NCBI RefSeq assembly: GCF_021440195.1
Contig: NZ_JAJTSZ010000006.1
Location: forward strand, 310,001 to 374,000
From: Dyadobacter sp. CY356
GTDB lineage: Bacteria; Bacteroidota; Bacteroidia; Cytophagales; Spirosomataceae
DNA length: 64,000 nt
Reading direction: 5' to 3'
The notes beneath the pieces are model-generated. The model was not told the DNA's origin and did not search any database. It saw nothing but the letters and a program-made list of their open reading frames with translations. The position numbers and the translations under genes are program-made. Below are positions 46,352 through 55,585 of this stretch, one piece after another (positions within the stretch are counted from its first letter, which is position 1; each line of letters begins with the position of its first letter).

Positions 46352-46484
46352 AGATTTGATTGTTTTGTTAAGCTTGAAAATTTGGCAAAATAATCCCCGC
46401 CTCCTTTTGGAGGTAAACTGGTGCTAACCTTGGGGAACTTGATTCGGAGTCGGTAATGCGGGAACATTACCGGCTCTTTTTTTT
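46351..46484 (+). ncRNA. Candidate antisense RNA to the susC leader (locus 2)
   Basis: Opposite the susC 5' end the plus strand carries TAGATTTG (46351-46358), matching the Bacteroidota -7 element. About 90 bases on is a strong terminator (46447-46476 plus eight T). The predicted transcript of about 120 bases holds a cctcc-tttt-ggagg hairpin (46400-46413) inside an outer tcccc/gggga pairing (46394-46398 with 46432-46436). All neighbouring genes are on the minus strand. The nearest TTG upstream is only 14 bases away, which weakens the promoter call. Cis-antisense RNAs to susC leaders are known in Bacteroides. Confidence 0.4.
46447..46484 (+). terminator. Plus-strand Rho-independent terminator
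   Basis: A 12-bp stem with one G-T pair (gagtcggtaatg / cattaccggctc) is followed by eight T on the plus strand only. On the minus strand no T-run follows, so it does not fit fecR termination. Confidence 0.75.
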
Positions 46485-46563
46485 AGTAATTATGTTATAA
46501 TCTCAAATATTATGATGTTTAGTTTAACAAAATTTTAATTTAATCTGCTGATTATTAAATATT

Positions 46564-47679
46564 TCAATTTTTACATCCCCCACCTTTTATTATGATCTGA
46601 CCATCCAGGATTTCATAATTTGCTTCAATGGCTTTGCAGATAATGGTTAACTTTTCGTGAAGCGTCTGATTATCGAGAATGGCGGTTAAGGGACATCCCT
46701 TTAATGATTGCTCGTCATAAAGAATGTCGATTCCATAGGTTTTGGCGATCGAATCAAAAACATCGGTAACCGGGGTATCTTCAAAAATAAACTGCGGGAT
46801 CTGTGCCTTGGGGATAACGATTTCAGGTTCTTCAACCAGTGTTTTAACCATGCGAATCTGATCGCGGGCGTAGATGATTTTTTGGTTGGGCGATAATACT
46901 ATTCCTTCCAGTTCATGATTTGCAGTCTTATTTTTAATATCCGGGTCCGATTGCGCAAATACGGAAACTCTTCCGGTTTTCACTTCAACCGTTACTTCCT
47001 TCGAGGTTTTGTAGGCTTTGATCCTGAAACTTGTCCCCAAAACCTTTGTCACCAATTCATTGGCATATACAAAAAATGGTCGATCTGAATCTTTTGAAAT
47101 TTCAAAAAAAGCTTCTCCGGCTAAATAAACTTCCCTTTTCTTATTAGCAAAATTTTCAGGATAACGGATTGTGCTAGCAGGTGCCAGGGTAATTTTGCTG
47201 CCATCGTTCAAAGTAACTAATATAGAAGCAGATGTGGAGTTCGATTTCTCCGTCAACTTATCACTTATAATTTCCTTCTGAACATTACTTAGCTGATGAT
47301 TACGATTAAGTCCGGATTTCGCCAACCAGCCAAAAAGAATAATAAAGGTGATTGATGCTGCAATTTTAAACCATACCCTGTGATAAAACGGAATTCTTTG
47401 AAACGCAACATTAGACGACTCATCAGTAGAAACAGGTTTCGCTCTGGCAATTGTTTCTTTCACAATTTTTGCGATTTCCTGATTTGATATTTCCGGTTCT
47501 TTTACTTGTATTGACAAAACAGCCTGCCGCGCCAGATTGATTTTCTCAGTCATTTCAGGATTTTCAGACAACCATTCTTTCCATTCACCATCGTTTTCAC
47601 GTGTAGGCGAAAGCACCCACTGGCGAAAGAATGTGTCCCAAATAAGATCTTCTGTCTTGTAATTTTTGTAATGATTCAT
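46564..47679 (-). CDS. FecR family anti-sigma factor (locus 2)
   Basis: A 371-residue inner-membrane regulator. The start MNHYKNYKTEDLIWDTFFRQW (47679) resembles sibling proteins; an ATG at 47694 adds five residues. The transmembrane span is near residues 110-128 (WFKIAASITFIILFGWL). The FecR domain shows VTLNDGSKITLAPASTIRYP, EVYLAGEAFFEIS, TKVLGTSFRIKAY and VEVKTGRVSVFA. A C-terminal DUF4974-type segment is present (FIFEDTPVTDVFDSIAKTYG). It lies between the sigma gene and susC. Confidence 0.92.
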   Translation of the reverse strand: MNHYKNYKTEDLIWDTFFRQWVLSPTRENDGEWKEWLSENPEMTEKINLARQAVLSIQVKEPEISNQEIAKIVKETIARAKPVSTDESSNVAFQRIPFYHRVWFKIAASITFIILFGWLAKSGLNRNHQLSNVQKEIISDKLTEKSNSTSASILVTLNDGSKITLAPASTIRYPENFANKKREVYLAGEAFFEISKDSDRPFFVYANELVTKVLGTSFRIKAYKTSKEVTVEVKTGRVSVFAQSDPDIKNKTANHELEGIVLSPNQKIIYARDQIRMVKTLVEEPEIVIPKAQIPQFIFEDTPVTDVFDSIAKTYGIDILYDEQSLKGCPLTAILDNQTLHEKLTIICKAIEANYEILDGQIIIKGGGCKN

Positions 47680-47796
47680 ATCCCTTATGTACATCTACCA
47701 TACGATAGACAAAAACACATCAGGGATACCATTAAATTTTAAAGTATTTCTAAAAAAATTGATAAAATAATTTTTCAGAGATTTAATAATCGCAAA

Positions 47797-48405
47797 TTAT
47801 ATTAGAAAATGTATAAAAATCAGAATCAAAAGCTCTGATTTCCAATGCTTTTTTAATTGTTTAATTGCGATTTGAAGAAGATTGGATACGGTCTGCGGAG
47901 AAATATTCATGACTTCAGAAATCTGGCTGCGATCCATTTCCTGAAAAAATTTCAGATAGATTACCTCTTTTTGTCGTAATGGCAATTCATCGATCAGCTT
48001 TTTTAATTTTTGTGTTACAACAAGACTGGATTCATTTTCAATGTATTCTTCTTCCACCGAAAATTCAATCTCAAAATTCCCGTTGATCTCTTCAACAGAA
48101 TTGTCAGATAGTAACGGTTTCGACATCGAACTCCTATGCATAAGCCGGCGCAAGGATGCCATCATATACGGTTTAACGGCGATATCATGGCTTAAAGTTT
48201 GTCTGCGCTCCCATAACACCAGAAAAAGATCCTGGATATTGTCCTTTACAAATTCCTTATCTCTTGAAAACTTACTTCCGTAGTGAAATAATGTACGGAA
48301 ATGCAACGTCATCAGGTGGTCAAATGCTTCCACTTCTCCGGCAAGAAAACGCTGCCAAATGATTTTATCATCCGGAGCTTCTTTCAAATGGGAAGTAGAT
48401 TGCAT
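47797..48405 (-). CDS. ECF RNA polymerase sigma-70 factor (locus 2)
   Basis: A 202-residue sigma factor. Region 2 spans FDHLMTLHFRTLFHYGSKF...VKDNIQDLFLVLWERR and region 4 spans LIDELPLRQKEVIYLKFFQ with the DNA-binding helix MDRSQISEVMNISPQTVSNL. As in locus 1, the C-terminus ends in a short hydrophobic tail (LLILIFIHFLI). It heads the second sigma-fecR-susC-susD locus; a 117-base gap separates it from fecR. Confidence 0.92.
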   Translation of the reverse strand: MQSTSHLKEAPDDKIIWQRFLAGEVEAFDHLMTLHFRTLFHYGSKFSRDKEFVKDNIQDLFLVLWERRQTLSHDIAVKPYMMASLRRLMHRSSMSKPLLSDNSVEEINGNFEIEFSVEEEYIENESSLVVTQKLKKLIDELPLRQKEVIYLKFFQEMDRSQISEVMNISPQTVSNLLQIAIKQLKKHWKSELLILIFIHFLI

Positions 48406-48483
48406 AGATTTTAAGAATTATACCTCAAAATAACACAAGCAGACTACAAATCGCAATAGATTTTATATAATTATTTCTAATAG

Positions 48484-49251
48484 TTAATTAGCATCGGGTA
48501 AAAGTAAGATATTGGTGATATCCCGTATGCGCAAGTTTGTAAAACGCACTCTGCCAACACCGGTCCAGAAGCGGATTTCAAAATTGGCAAGTTTTGTACT
48601 TGTGTAGGCTGACGTGCCGGGATATGCACTTGCTTCATCTGCGACTAATTCATTATTAACCCAAAGATCATATTTCCCCGGCATGACTTTGTAATCTGGA
48701 TTGGCAGCCGTTTCTGGTTTCCTGTAAATCTGCCCGTCAGCAGAATTATTGAGCAGCCAGGTAACTGTTACCGAAGTATTAAGTGGCAAAGGACTGCTCT
48801 TTTTATTTGTTTGAATATCGTGTACAACAAATGAAGAAGACAAAAAGTCTATTGAGAATCTGCTGAATAAAATACTGTTGGCAGGAAATGTACTATTGGT
48901 CGGTGAAAAATTTTCACCCGAATAAAAGTATAAAGCATTGACATCGGGCACACTGATCTCCTCCACGCTGAAAGTAATCTGGATATATAACGTTTTGGGG
49001 TTTGGAGAAAATGGTGTGGCTTTGACAGCTCTTACCAAACCGCCACCAGAAGCTTGCAGCCTGACCATATCCATATAACCCGACCCAAATACAAATTTTG
49101 AAAGTGCAGGATTTGTACTAATCAGGTCACTGAATTGGCGTGGGCCTGAAAAGTTTTCCTGCATATAGTTCGTCTGAGCGAGAGAAGGACTGGCTGCAAA
49201 TATGAGAAGTAATATTTTTAAAGCGACAAACTGTTTGTAATATTTAATCAT
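48484..49251 (-). CDS. Exported protein, LamG/concanavalin-like, unknown function
   Basis: The best start is MIKYYKQFVALKILLLIF (49251), which opens with a signal peptide ending SPSLAQ; the longer frame from 49359 lacks sense. The 255-residue protein is beta-rich, beginning TNYMQENFSGPRQFSDLIS and ending FEIRFWTGVGRVRFTNLRIR. This pattern resembles concanavalin-like jelly-roll domains that describe a fragment of surface glycan-binding proteins, but the match is from general appearance only. No T9SS domain. It is the last of four exported proteins on the minus strand. Confidence 0.6.
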   Translation of the reverse strand: MIKYYKQFVALKILLLIFAASPSLAQTNYMQENFSGPRQFSDLISTNPALSKFVFGSGYMDMVRLQASGGGLVRAVKATPFSPNPKTLYIQITFSVEEISVPDVNALYFYSGENFSPTNSTFPANSILFSRFSIDFLSSSFVVHDIQTNKKSSPLPLNTSVTVTWLLNNSADGQIYRKPETAANPDYKVMPGKYDLWVNNELVADEASAYPGTSAYTSTKLANFEIRFWTGVGRVRFTNLRIRDITNILLLPDAN

Positions 49252-49390
49252 AATCAGCAAGTTACAATTAAAGGAAACACTGGAAGTTAGACGCTTCCAT
49301 TGATATCCGTCACTTGCATTTTTGATAAAAACAAAACTCCTTTCCTGAGACAAGCTCAAAAAAGGAGTTCCAAACTATTTCTAACCTTAT

Positions 49391-50491
49391 TTAATTTAAA
49401 TGAACAATTTTAAATACACGTACCATGCCATCTTCCTGTTCCAGGTGAATAAGGTAAGTTCCGGGAGCATAAGATTTCATGTCAACACGCAACAATGCGG
49501 AAGAAACGTGGCCTTCATACATAACTCTTCCGTAAGAATCAATAAGACGGATTTTTCTGACCCTTCTGTTATTGACGACAACTTGAAGGACGTCATTAAC
49601 CGGATTTGGATATAATTTAGCCCAGGAAAACTCTGGAAAATTGACTGATTCGATCCGGCTGTAAGCAAACGTTCCATCCAGGTCAATCATCTTTAAGCGA
49701 TAGTAATTCAGTCCTGATTCCGGGATGCTGTCGACAAAACTGTAATTGCTTTTTGTATTGCTATTGCCTGCCGCGTTGACTATTCCCAAATTCACCCATG
49801 TTTTGGCATCTGTACTTCGTTCAATTTCAAAATAGTCGCTATTCATTTCTGTTGAAGTAATCCATGTTAGCAAGGAGGTTGAACCTTCTTTTACAGCATC
49901 AAATCCGATTAACGTTACTGGTAAGGGCACCGAAATAATATCCATTGTCACCGTGGCAATATTAGCAGACTGTCCGCTTTTGTCACTAACGGTATAGGTA
50001 AACGTATCTGCGCCTTCATAGCCCTTATTTGGCCTATACAAAAATTTCCCTCTGCTTTTGTAAATCTGCCCGTGGGTGGGCAGCGTTTTCAGTAACAAGG
50101 TGGTAGTATCCAAGGCCGCACAAAGTGACTGATCATTTTGCAGCACATCAAGACTGATGACCTCGTTGTTTTTACCACCCATTCTGTCGTCTACCGCTGA
50201 AGGCACATTGTAACTTAGCAAAATTGCAATGGAAATACCGGAGCTGCAACCTTCGGCATTCAGGGCAAAAACAGTATAACTTGCCTCATCGGAAACGACC
50301 AGTTCCTGACCCGATTGCCCGGAAACGACTTCCCCATTTTTATGCCATTCATAACGGGTGGCATTGGTTGACTCTGCCTTTAACTTCAAAGTTGTACCCT
50401 TACATATAGAAACCGGTTTTGCACCGCTCTGTGCAAAAGCAAGAGCGGGCAAAATCAGCATAATAAATATGGATAAGGTTACGATTTTCAT
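49391..50491 (-). CDS. Ig-like/cadherin-like protein with T9SS type A sorting domain
   Basis: A 366-residue exported protein. The signal peptide is followed by an Ig-like domain (~residues 25-95, ICKGTTLKLKAESTNATRYE, YTVFALNAEGCSSG). A tandem cadherin-like domain comes next (DVLQNDQSLCAALDTTTLLL, FLYRPNKGYEGADTFTYTVSD). Then the LPVTLIGFDAVKEGSTSLLTW module, also seen in the T9SS protein at 24777. The end is a type IX sorting domain (AKLYPNPVNDVLQVVV, YGRVMYEG, PGTYLIHLEQEDG). It probably displays on the cell surface, perhaps with the neighbouring exported proteins. Confidence 0.85.
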   Translation of the reverse strand: MKIVTLSIFIMLILPALAFAQSGAKPVSICKGTTLKLKAESTNATRYEWHKNGEVVSGQSGQELVVSDEASYTVFALNAEGCSSGISIAILLSYNVPSAVDDRMGGKNNEVISLDVLQNDQSLCAALDTTTLLLKTLPTHGQIYKSRGKFLYRPNKGYEGADTFTYTVSDKSGQSANIATVTMDIISVPLPVTLIGFDAVKEGSTSLLTWITSTEMNSDYFEIERSTDAKTWVNLGIVNAAGNSNTKSNYSFVDSIPESGLNYYRLKMIDLDGTFAYSRIESVNFPEFSWAKLYPNPVNDVLQVVVNNRRVRKIRLIDSYGRVMYEGHVSSALLRVDMKSYAPGTYLIHLEQEDGMVRVFKIVHLN

Positions 50492-50557
50492 GTATTACAC
50501 TGCTAAATATCCAAGGATCTGACAAAACCGGAATGAAAGATTATGTAACCCATAATC

Positions 50558-51253
50558 TTAGTTAAACAAAAGATTAGTAACCACAGGAATTGCAAGGTCA
50601 TTTTTGATCAATTTACTTGCACCGGCAATTGCCCCCTGGCCCAGAATCTTTGTAGCCGTTGGAATTAGAGCACCGGAAACTACGTTGGTACCTTCCAGAA
50701 CCAAATAATCACCTGAAACAGAATAATTGCCTGCCTGGTTAATAGTCAATACATTGCCATTTGCAGTTCCGCCGCCTGTCCATGCAAATGGAGCAAGTGT
50801 GATGTTATATTTACTTTTTAGTAAACCTAATGCTGTTGCATCCAAACTTACATTAACAGTCAAATCTGCACTAAACGCACCAACGCAAAAGTTATCTTTA
50901 GGCGTCGTAATAGACAAAGAAAGTTTCGGAATGACTACAACGGTGTGCTCAACTAATTCCGATAGACAGCCGCCAAGACTCGCAATAACACCAAGTTTAA
51001 TTTTATGTTCTTCCGCAGTTCCCGAATTGGTTAATTTGAATGATTTAGTCAGAGCACCCACTCCCGTTAATATGGGACTTAGCGCAACATTATCCACTGT
51101 CCAAAGGATAGAAGAAAAAGTACCGGCGACTGCATCAGGAGTCAGGGTAAATTCTTGTTCATCCAAGACGTAGTAGGTGTTGGCTTTGGACTCAGTGAAA
51201 GCCATTATAACAAATACAAAGCTCAGGCAAAGAGAGGTAATGATCTTTTTCAT
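50558..51253 (-). CDS. Exported beta-rich protein, unknown function
   Basis: A 231-residue protein with a clear signal peptide (MKKIITSLCLSFVFVIMAF, cleavage near ESKA-N). The remainder is beta-rich with two Ig/PKD-like repeats (FTLTPDAVAGTFSSILWTVD; LSITTPKDNFCVGAFSADL) and a Gly/Thr-rich end. No sorting domain and no recognised family. It lies 66 bases upstream of the T9SS protein gene, in the same direction, and is preceded by a 727-base gap that should contain its promoter. Confidence 0.6.
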   Translation of the reverse strand: MKKIITSLCLSFVFVIMAFTESKANTYYVLDEQEFTLTPDAVAGTFSSILWTVDNVALSPILTGVGALTKSFKLTNSGTAEEHKIKLGVIASLGGCLSELVEHTVVVIPKLSLSITTPKDNFCVGAFSADLTVNVSLDATALGLLKSKYNITLAPFAWTGGGTANGNVLTINQAGNYSVSGDYLVLEGTNVVSGALIPTATKILGQGAIAGASKLIKNDLAIPVVTNLLFN

Positions 51254-51980
51254 AACATTGATTATTTAAGGAAGATTTACGTATTGATTTTTGATTGCAT
51301 TATTGGATGTATCGTCGGATAGACCCATCCTTTTCATTTTGTTGACCTTTTTTCTCAATTGAATAAAAGGATTAGTCAAACACAATTCTTAAAAGTTTTG
51401 ACATAGAGGGGTCAGCATCTTTTCAATAAAGATTTCATGTATTACGTGAGAAATATTACTTGGACACTTGTAAAATTTTACGATTAAGTTTGCCACTGAT
51501 ATGATGGCAGATTTGAATGATTTTTTGTTGACATAAAACAAAAACCATCAACAGAAATAGCCCAATGAATCGGCTCTGGCGGAGAAAGCGTCTTTTTCAT
51601 AGAAATAAAAATTTAATTGATAGGGGGAAGTTTACGTTATAATAACTTGGTAAATGCAATGTGATATTTAACTCTTGTCTATATACGCTATTAAGTTTTA
51701 GACATAAAAAGTCATCTCATTTTTCATTGTTTGAAAAATTTGCTGTAATACATTAGTCAGGTATCAGATACGAACAGATGTAATCTGCCTGTAATTGATT
51801 TTTTAAATCAATAGCTATCTAAATTGATCAATCAGGATTTTGAGAACTGTTTTCCTGTCCAGAAAAGAAATAAAACCCCGGGGGTGGGAGACTTGATGTG
51901 AAGGCGTAATTGTGTTTTCATAACGATTGATAAATTAAAGTGAGAAATATTTAGCTTGGCATTATTGTAAAGTATTCATT
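51254..51980. other. 727-bp region without recognisable gene
   Basis: Lies between two exported-protein genes on the minus strand. No ORF of useful length, no repeat array and no recognised RNA. A palindromic aattgatttttt/aaatcaat stretch near 51797-51815 is the only local structure seen. It probably includes the promoter of the 231-residue protein gene. Confidence 0.4.
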
Positions 51981-53444
51981 TTAAGGCACTAAGGCAATCG
52001 GTGGCACTATGGGCGGGTTTACGGTATTTACTGTAACCCTGGTTCTTCCTGATGGAACTGTGCAGCCGGATTTTGTAATGTCCACATAGTATTGTTTTGT
52101 GCCAACCGTTGTCAACCCGGTTGCTACAAATGGGATCTGGCCAACCAAAGTACCTAAAAGAGTGCCCTGGCGAACGGCATTGTACCAGGTATAAGTAAAA
52201 TTTCCTATGCCGGCAATACTGTTCTGAATGGTCGTTGCAGCCAAATTAATTGTTCCAACATTCGTGCAGGCCGTAACATCAGAAGTCGTCGGAGCATCCG
52301 GTACACGCCGGACGTCAAACACATTTAAACCATTGCCATTCAGGGATATACCCAACAATCCAAGATCAAAATCCAATATGACGCGGTCAAATATTACGGG
52401 TGCATTGCTGTCGTCCTTCGGAGCAAAATAGGATGTAATGGCCGTGTTTCCAGTTGTCAAAAGTCCTAAAAGGTCAGCATCAAGTAAAGAACTCAAAAGC
52501 CTTAATTTACCCACAGAATTACCGCCACTATATGCCTGGATGGTCACAGCCTTTCCCACATCGATATTGGCCAATGCAGAACCTTTTGAAAAAACCACTC
52601 TGACTGCATCTCCTGAATTGGAATTTCCATTAAAGTGAAATGTCTGAATCATGTGTCCCGCAATATTTGCTCCGACAGAATTATAAGCAGACCCTGTACT
52701 TACGTCCGTATCTATTGAATTTCCGGGATTGACAATGGCAACGGAGCCCACTGTAATACCTGAAAAAGCTGTTGAGGTCACATTCGGCAACCCACAATCC
52801 GCTATGCTGAACGGGAAAGGATTAGTATCATTTGACTGATTTGGTCCATAAAAGGCGTAAAAAATATCTACCGAACCGTCCCCCAATACAGCACCAGCGG
52901 CCAGTGTAATTCTGATAGATTTAAAGTTTGACGTCGGCTTGACAGCAAAATAAATATTTCCATCTGCTGTGTAATATATTTTAGGAGTACCAGCAAGTGC
53001 AACCGGACTTGCATTTCCCGTGTTCGAAGCATATGCTGTAAACGTTAATCCAGCCCCTCCCACCAGCCCCAGCAAGCCTGCCGCAGTGGTGGTTGACTTA
53101 ACGTAAACGGTTGTGTTGGCTGGCACCGCTACATCTGTTGGGCTCGAAACAAAAGCCAACTGTATCCAGGCTGATGCGCTACCCGTTACAGTGCTTAATG
53201 CAGTAGCTTTTAAGGTTGTAAATTTTGAATTCGGTTTTTTAAAACTCGCGTCCGTCGTATTTGATATTGTATTGGTAAGTGCGTTTTGGGGATTGGTTAC
53301 ACTTGAACTTGATATACCTGCATTTGGATTATCATTTGTTTGTGAATTTGCATACACAGCATCAGCTGGCTGGCAATAACCAACTCCTCTAAGCAATAAT
53401 ATAAAAGTAAAAATTAGTGGGTATAGCAGTCTGTTCATAGGCAT
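51981..53444 (-). CDS. Exported Ig-like domain protein, unknown function
   Basis: A 487-residue protein with a signal peptide (MNRLLYPLIFTFILLLRGV, cleavage near GYCQ); the ATG at 53438 is two codons inside the first and equally possible. The body is Gly/Ser/Thr/Asn-rich and beta-like, with a duplicated appearance (KATALSTVTGSASAWIQLAF; FDRVILDFDLGLLGISLNG). Residues ~395-475 form an Ig-like domain (TSDVTACTNVGTINLAATTI, YYVDITKSGCTVPSGRTRVT). It ends in a Pro-rich tail without a sorting domain. First of the four exported-protein genes. Confidence 0.6.
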   Translation of the reverse strand: MPMNRLLYPLIFTFILLLRGVGYCQPADAVYANSQTNDNPNAGISSSSVTNPQNALTNTISNTTDASFKKPNSKFTTLKATALSTVTGSASAWIQLAFVSSPTDVAVPANTTVYVKSTTTAAGLLGLVGGAGLTFTAYASNTGNASPVALAGTPKIYYTADGNIYFAVKPTSNFKSIRITLAAGAVLGDGSVDIFYAFYGPNQSNDTNPFPFSIADCGLPNVTSTAFSGITVGSVAIVNPGNSIDTDVSTGSAYNSVGANIAGHMIQTFHFNGNSNSGDAVRVVFSKGSALANIDVGKAVTIQAYSGGNSVGKLRLLSSLLDADLLGLLTTGNTAITSYFAPKDDSNAPVIFDRVILDFDLGLLGISLNGNGLNVFDVRRVPDAPTTSDVTACTNVGTINLAATTIQNSIAGIGNFTYTWYNAVRQGTLLGTLVGQIPFVATGLTTVGTKQYYVDITKSGCTVPSGRTRVTVNTVNPPIVPPIALVP

Positions 53445-53711
53445 TTACAAAATTTTATATTTTGTAGAACTATTTCTAGCTCGATACAATTATATAGAAT
53501 CTTTACTACATTCCAAATTATTTCATAAAAATTTGAAAAATAATTTTGTTAACGGTAATTTCTCATAATCTCATAGCTATATTCCATAAAAATTAACGGA
53601 TACTGACTGCATATCCCGCACTGCGTAAGCGGTTAAAATAATATCAAAAATGATAAAATAAGATCAGTGTGTAACATTTGACCGTATATTGGAAGCAGAA
53701 AAAATTCTATA

Positions 53712-54437
53712 TCAACCCCAGCGTAATAACAATTCCTTAAACGCATCCTTGTATTGATCGCCTACCGAAATGTTAGTATTGCCCAGCTGAACAGTGCTTT
53801 TGGATATAGAATCTACTTTATCAATGGCTACAACAAACGACCTGTGGATACGCATAAAACGGGAAGCCGGGAGTTTTTCTTCAATAGCCTTCAGGCTGCT
53901 TAATGAAACGACTGGATGTGTTGAATTGATAAGATGAATTTTGATATAATCTTTTAGTGATTCAATGTATAAAATGTTATCAAAATCAATTCTTACCAGT
54001 TTATAATCTGCTTTTACAAATAAATATTTATCATCCTGGCTTTCAGGAACTGTTTGATTTTGAACAATTCCTTCCAAATGATTTTTGGCCTTATTTGCGG
54101 CCCGGAGAAATTCTTCATAACCGAAAGGTTTCAACAAATAATCCAGCGCATCCACCTTATATCCTTCAATGGCAAACTGATTATAGGCTGTGGTAAAAAT
54201 AATTTTTGGTGCAGCATTCGTCTGGCTTAATACTCTGGCAAGCTCCATTCCATTTAATTCCGGCATTTGAATATCAAGAAATACAAGCTGGATATCTTCT
54301 GAATGAATGGCATTAAGTGCCTGGACTGCATTGGAATATTGTCCTTTAAATTCCAGAAATGCAGTCTGTTTTATAAAGGCGCTGATCAGGCCCAGGGCTA
54401 ATGGTTCGTCATCTACGGCTATACAGTTTATTTTCAT
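53712..54437 (-). CDS. LytTR family two-component response regulator
   Basis: A 241-residue transcription regulator. The receiver domain shows DDEPLAL, the phospho-acceptor in VFLDIQMPELNGMEL and the Lys in LDYLLKPFGYEEFL. The LytTR DNA-binding domain covers residues ~140-241 (RIDFDNILYIESLKDYIKIH, RFMRIHRSFVVAIDKVDSI). It overlaps the stop of the sensor kinase gene by four bases, so the pair is translationally coupled. Targets are unknown; the exported-protein cluster just downstream is a natural candidate. Confidence 0.94.
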   Translation of the reverse strand: MKINCIAVDDEPLALGLISAFIKQTAFLEFKGQYSNAVQALNAIHSEDIQLVFLDIQMPELNGMELARVLSQTNAAPKIIFTTAYNQFAIEGYKVDALDYLLKPFGYEEFLRAANKAKNHLEGIVQNQTVPESQDDKYLFVKADYKLVRIDFDNILYIESLKDYIKIHLINSTHPVVSLSSLKAIEEKLPASRFMRIHRSFVVAIDKVDSISKSTVQLGNTNISVGDQYKDAFKELLLRWG

Positions 54438-55495
54438 GACATGTCAATTTGCAATTCAATATAGAAATTATTTTCGGCCTTGTTGTCTTCAATTGTGAGC
54501 TGGTGCTTTCCGGAATATAGCAAGTCGAGTCTTCTCCTAGTATTGCTCAGGCCAATTCCGCCACTATCCATTGCCAAAGCATTTTTTTCATGGAAAACAT
54601 TATTTTGAACACGAAGCTGTAATACATCATTTTCAACCTCAATTTCTACTAAAATTGAAGTCTGCTGAAAGGCACTGATTCCATGTTTGAAGGCATTTTC
54701 GATGAATGGGAGCAGCATCATCGGTGCAATCATGTAGTCCTTAATCAATTTAGGCTCATGAAAAATCACTTCCGTGCTTCCGTGAAGCCGAAGTTTCATC
54801 AGCTCGATGTAATCTTTTAAAAACGATATTTCATTGTTCAAAACCGCTTTATCACTTTGCGTTTCGTAAAGCAAATAGCGCATCATTCTCGACAATTTCA
54901 GCAATGCATCGCGCGACAAAGCGACGTCGGTAAAAGATAATGCGTAAATATTATTTAGCGTATTGAAGAAAAAATGTGGATTTATCTGCGCTTTCAAAAA
55001 TGAAAGTTCGGAGCGGATCTGTTGTTTCTCCATATCTTCCCGCAGCAGCGCGTCACGCTGCCAGCGTTGAATCACGGCCAGACTGGTGCTAATACCCAAA
55101 ACCAAAAGAACGGTCATCAATAAAAAACCATCCAGAAAACCTTTTCTTCCCGGTGGCTTTCTTCTTCCTATAACCTCGTCCATTTGCTCTGAAACATGAA
55201 GCAATGCATCAAAATTAAACATCAGATATAAAGCCAAAAGAACGGAGATAATCATAAAGACAGAAAACGGCAACAACTTATTTTTCAATAAATATTCCGG
55301 TACGAAATAATAGGTATTGACATAAAACAGAATAACAAGAATGCATAACTGAGCGATCTGTTTCACCCAAAACACGTTCGGCAATTTAACATTCCAGGTC
55401 AGCGGATGATAAAAAATCAAAGTATAGCCAAACAATGCCCAGGCCAGCAAATGGACAAAAATCGTTACTATCTTTTTGGATGTTCCTGTAATCAT
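54434..55495 (-). CDS. LytS/YehU-type sensor histidine kinase
   Basis: A 353-residue membrane kinase. Four hydrophobic spans occupy the first ~145 residues with no periplasmic sensor domain of note. A short coiled helix (QRDALLREDMEKQQIRSEL) leads to the His_kinase domain with AQINPHFFFNTLNNIYALS. The ATPase follows, with MMLLPFIENAFKHGIS (N box) and GGIGLSNTRRRLDLLY (G box). This is the standard partner of the LytTR regulator encoded immediately downstream. The signal sensed is unknown. Confidence 0.93.
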   Translation of the reverse strand: MITGTSKKIVTIFVHLLAWALFGYTLIFYHPLTWNVKLPNVFWVKQIAQLCILVILFYVNTYYFVPEYLLKNKLLPFSVFMIISVLLALYLMFNFDALLHVSEQMDEVIGRRKPPGRKGFLDGFLLMTVLLVLGISTSLAVIQRWQRDALLREDMEKQQIRSELSFLKAQINPHFFFNTLNNIYALSFTDVALSRDALLKLSRMMRYLLYETQSDKAVLNNEISFLKDYIELMKLRLHGSTEVIFHEPKLIKDYMIAPMMLLPFIENAFKHGISAFQQTSILVEIEVENDVLQLRVQNNVFHEKNALAMDSGGIGLSNTRRRLDLLYSGKHQLTIEDNKAENNFYIELQIDMS

Positions 55496-55585
55496 ATCAT
55501 TTATTTAAAGAACAACATTAACAGGATAAGAAACCAAATCAAAGTCTATCCGATGCATAGATTATTTTTCATGATAAACAGCCAA

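Noticed and set aside
50727-51173. 148-codon plus-strand ORF
   Set aside because: Opposite an exported protein with a clear signal peptide; no start context or recognisable domain.
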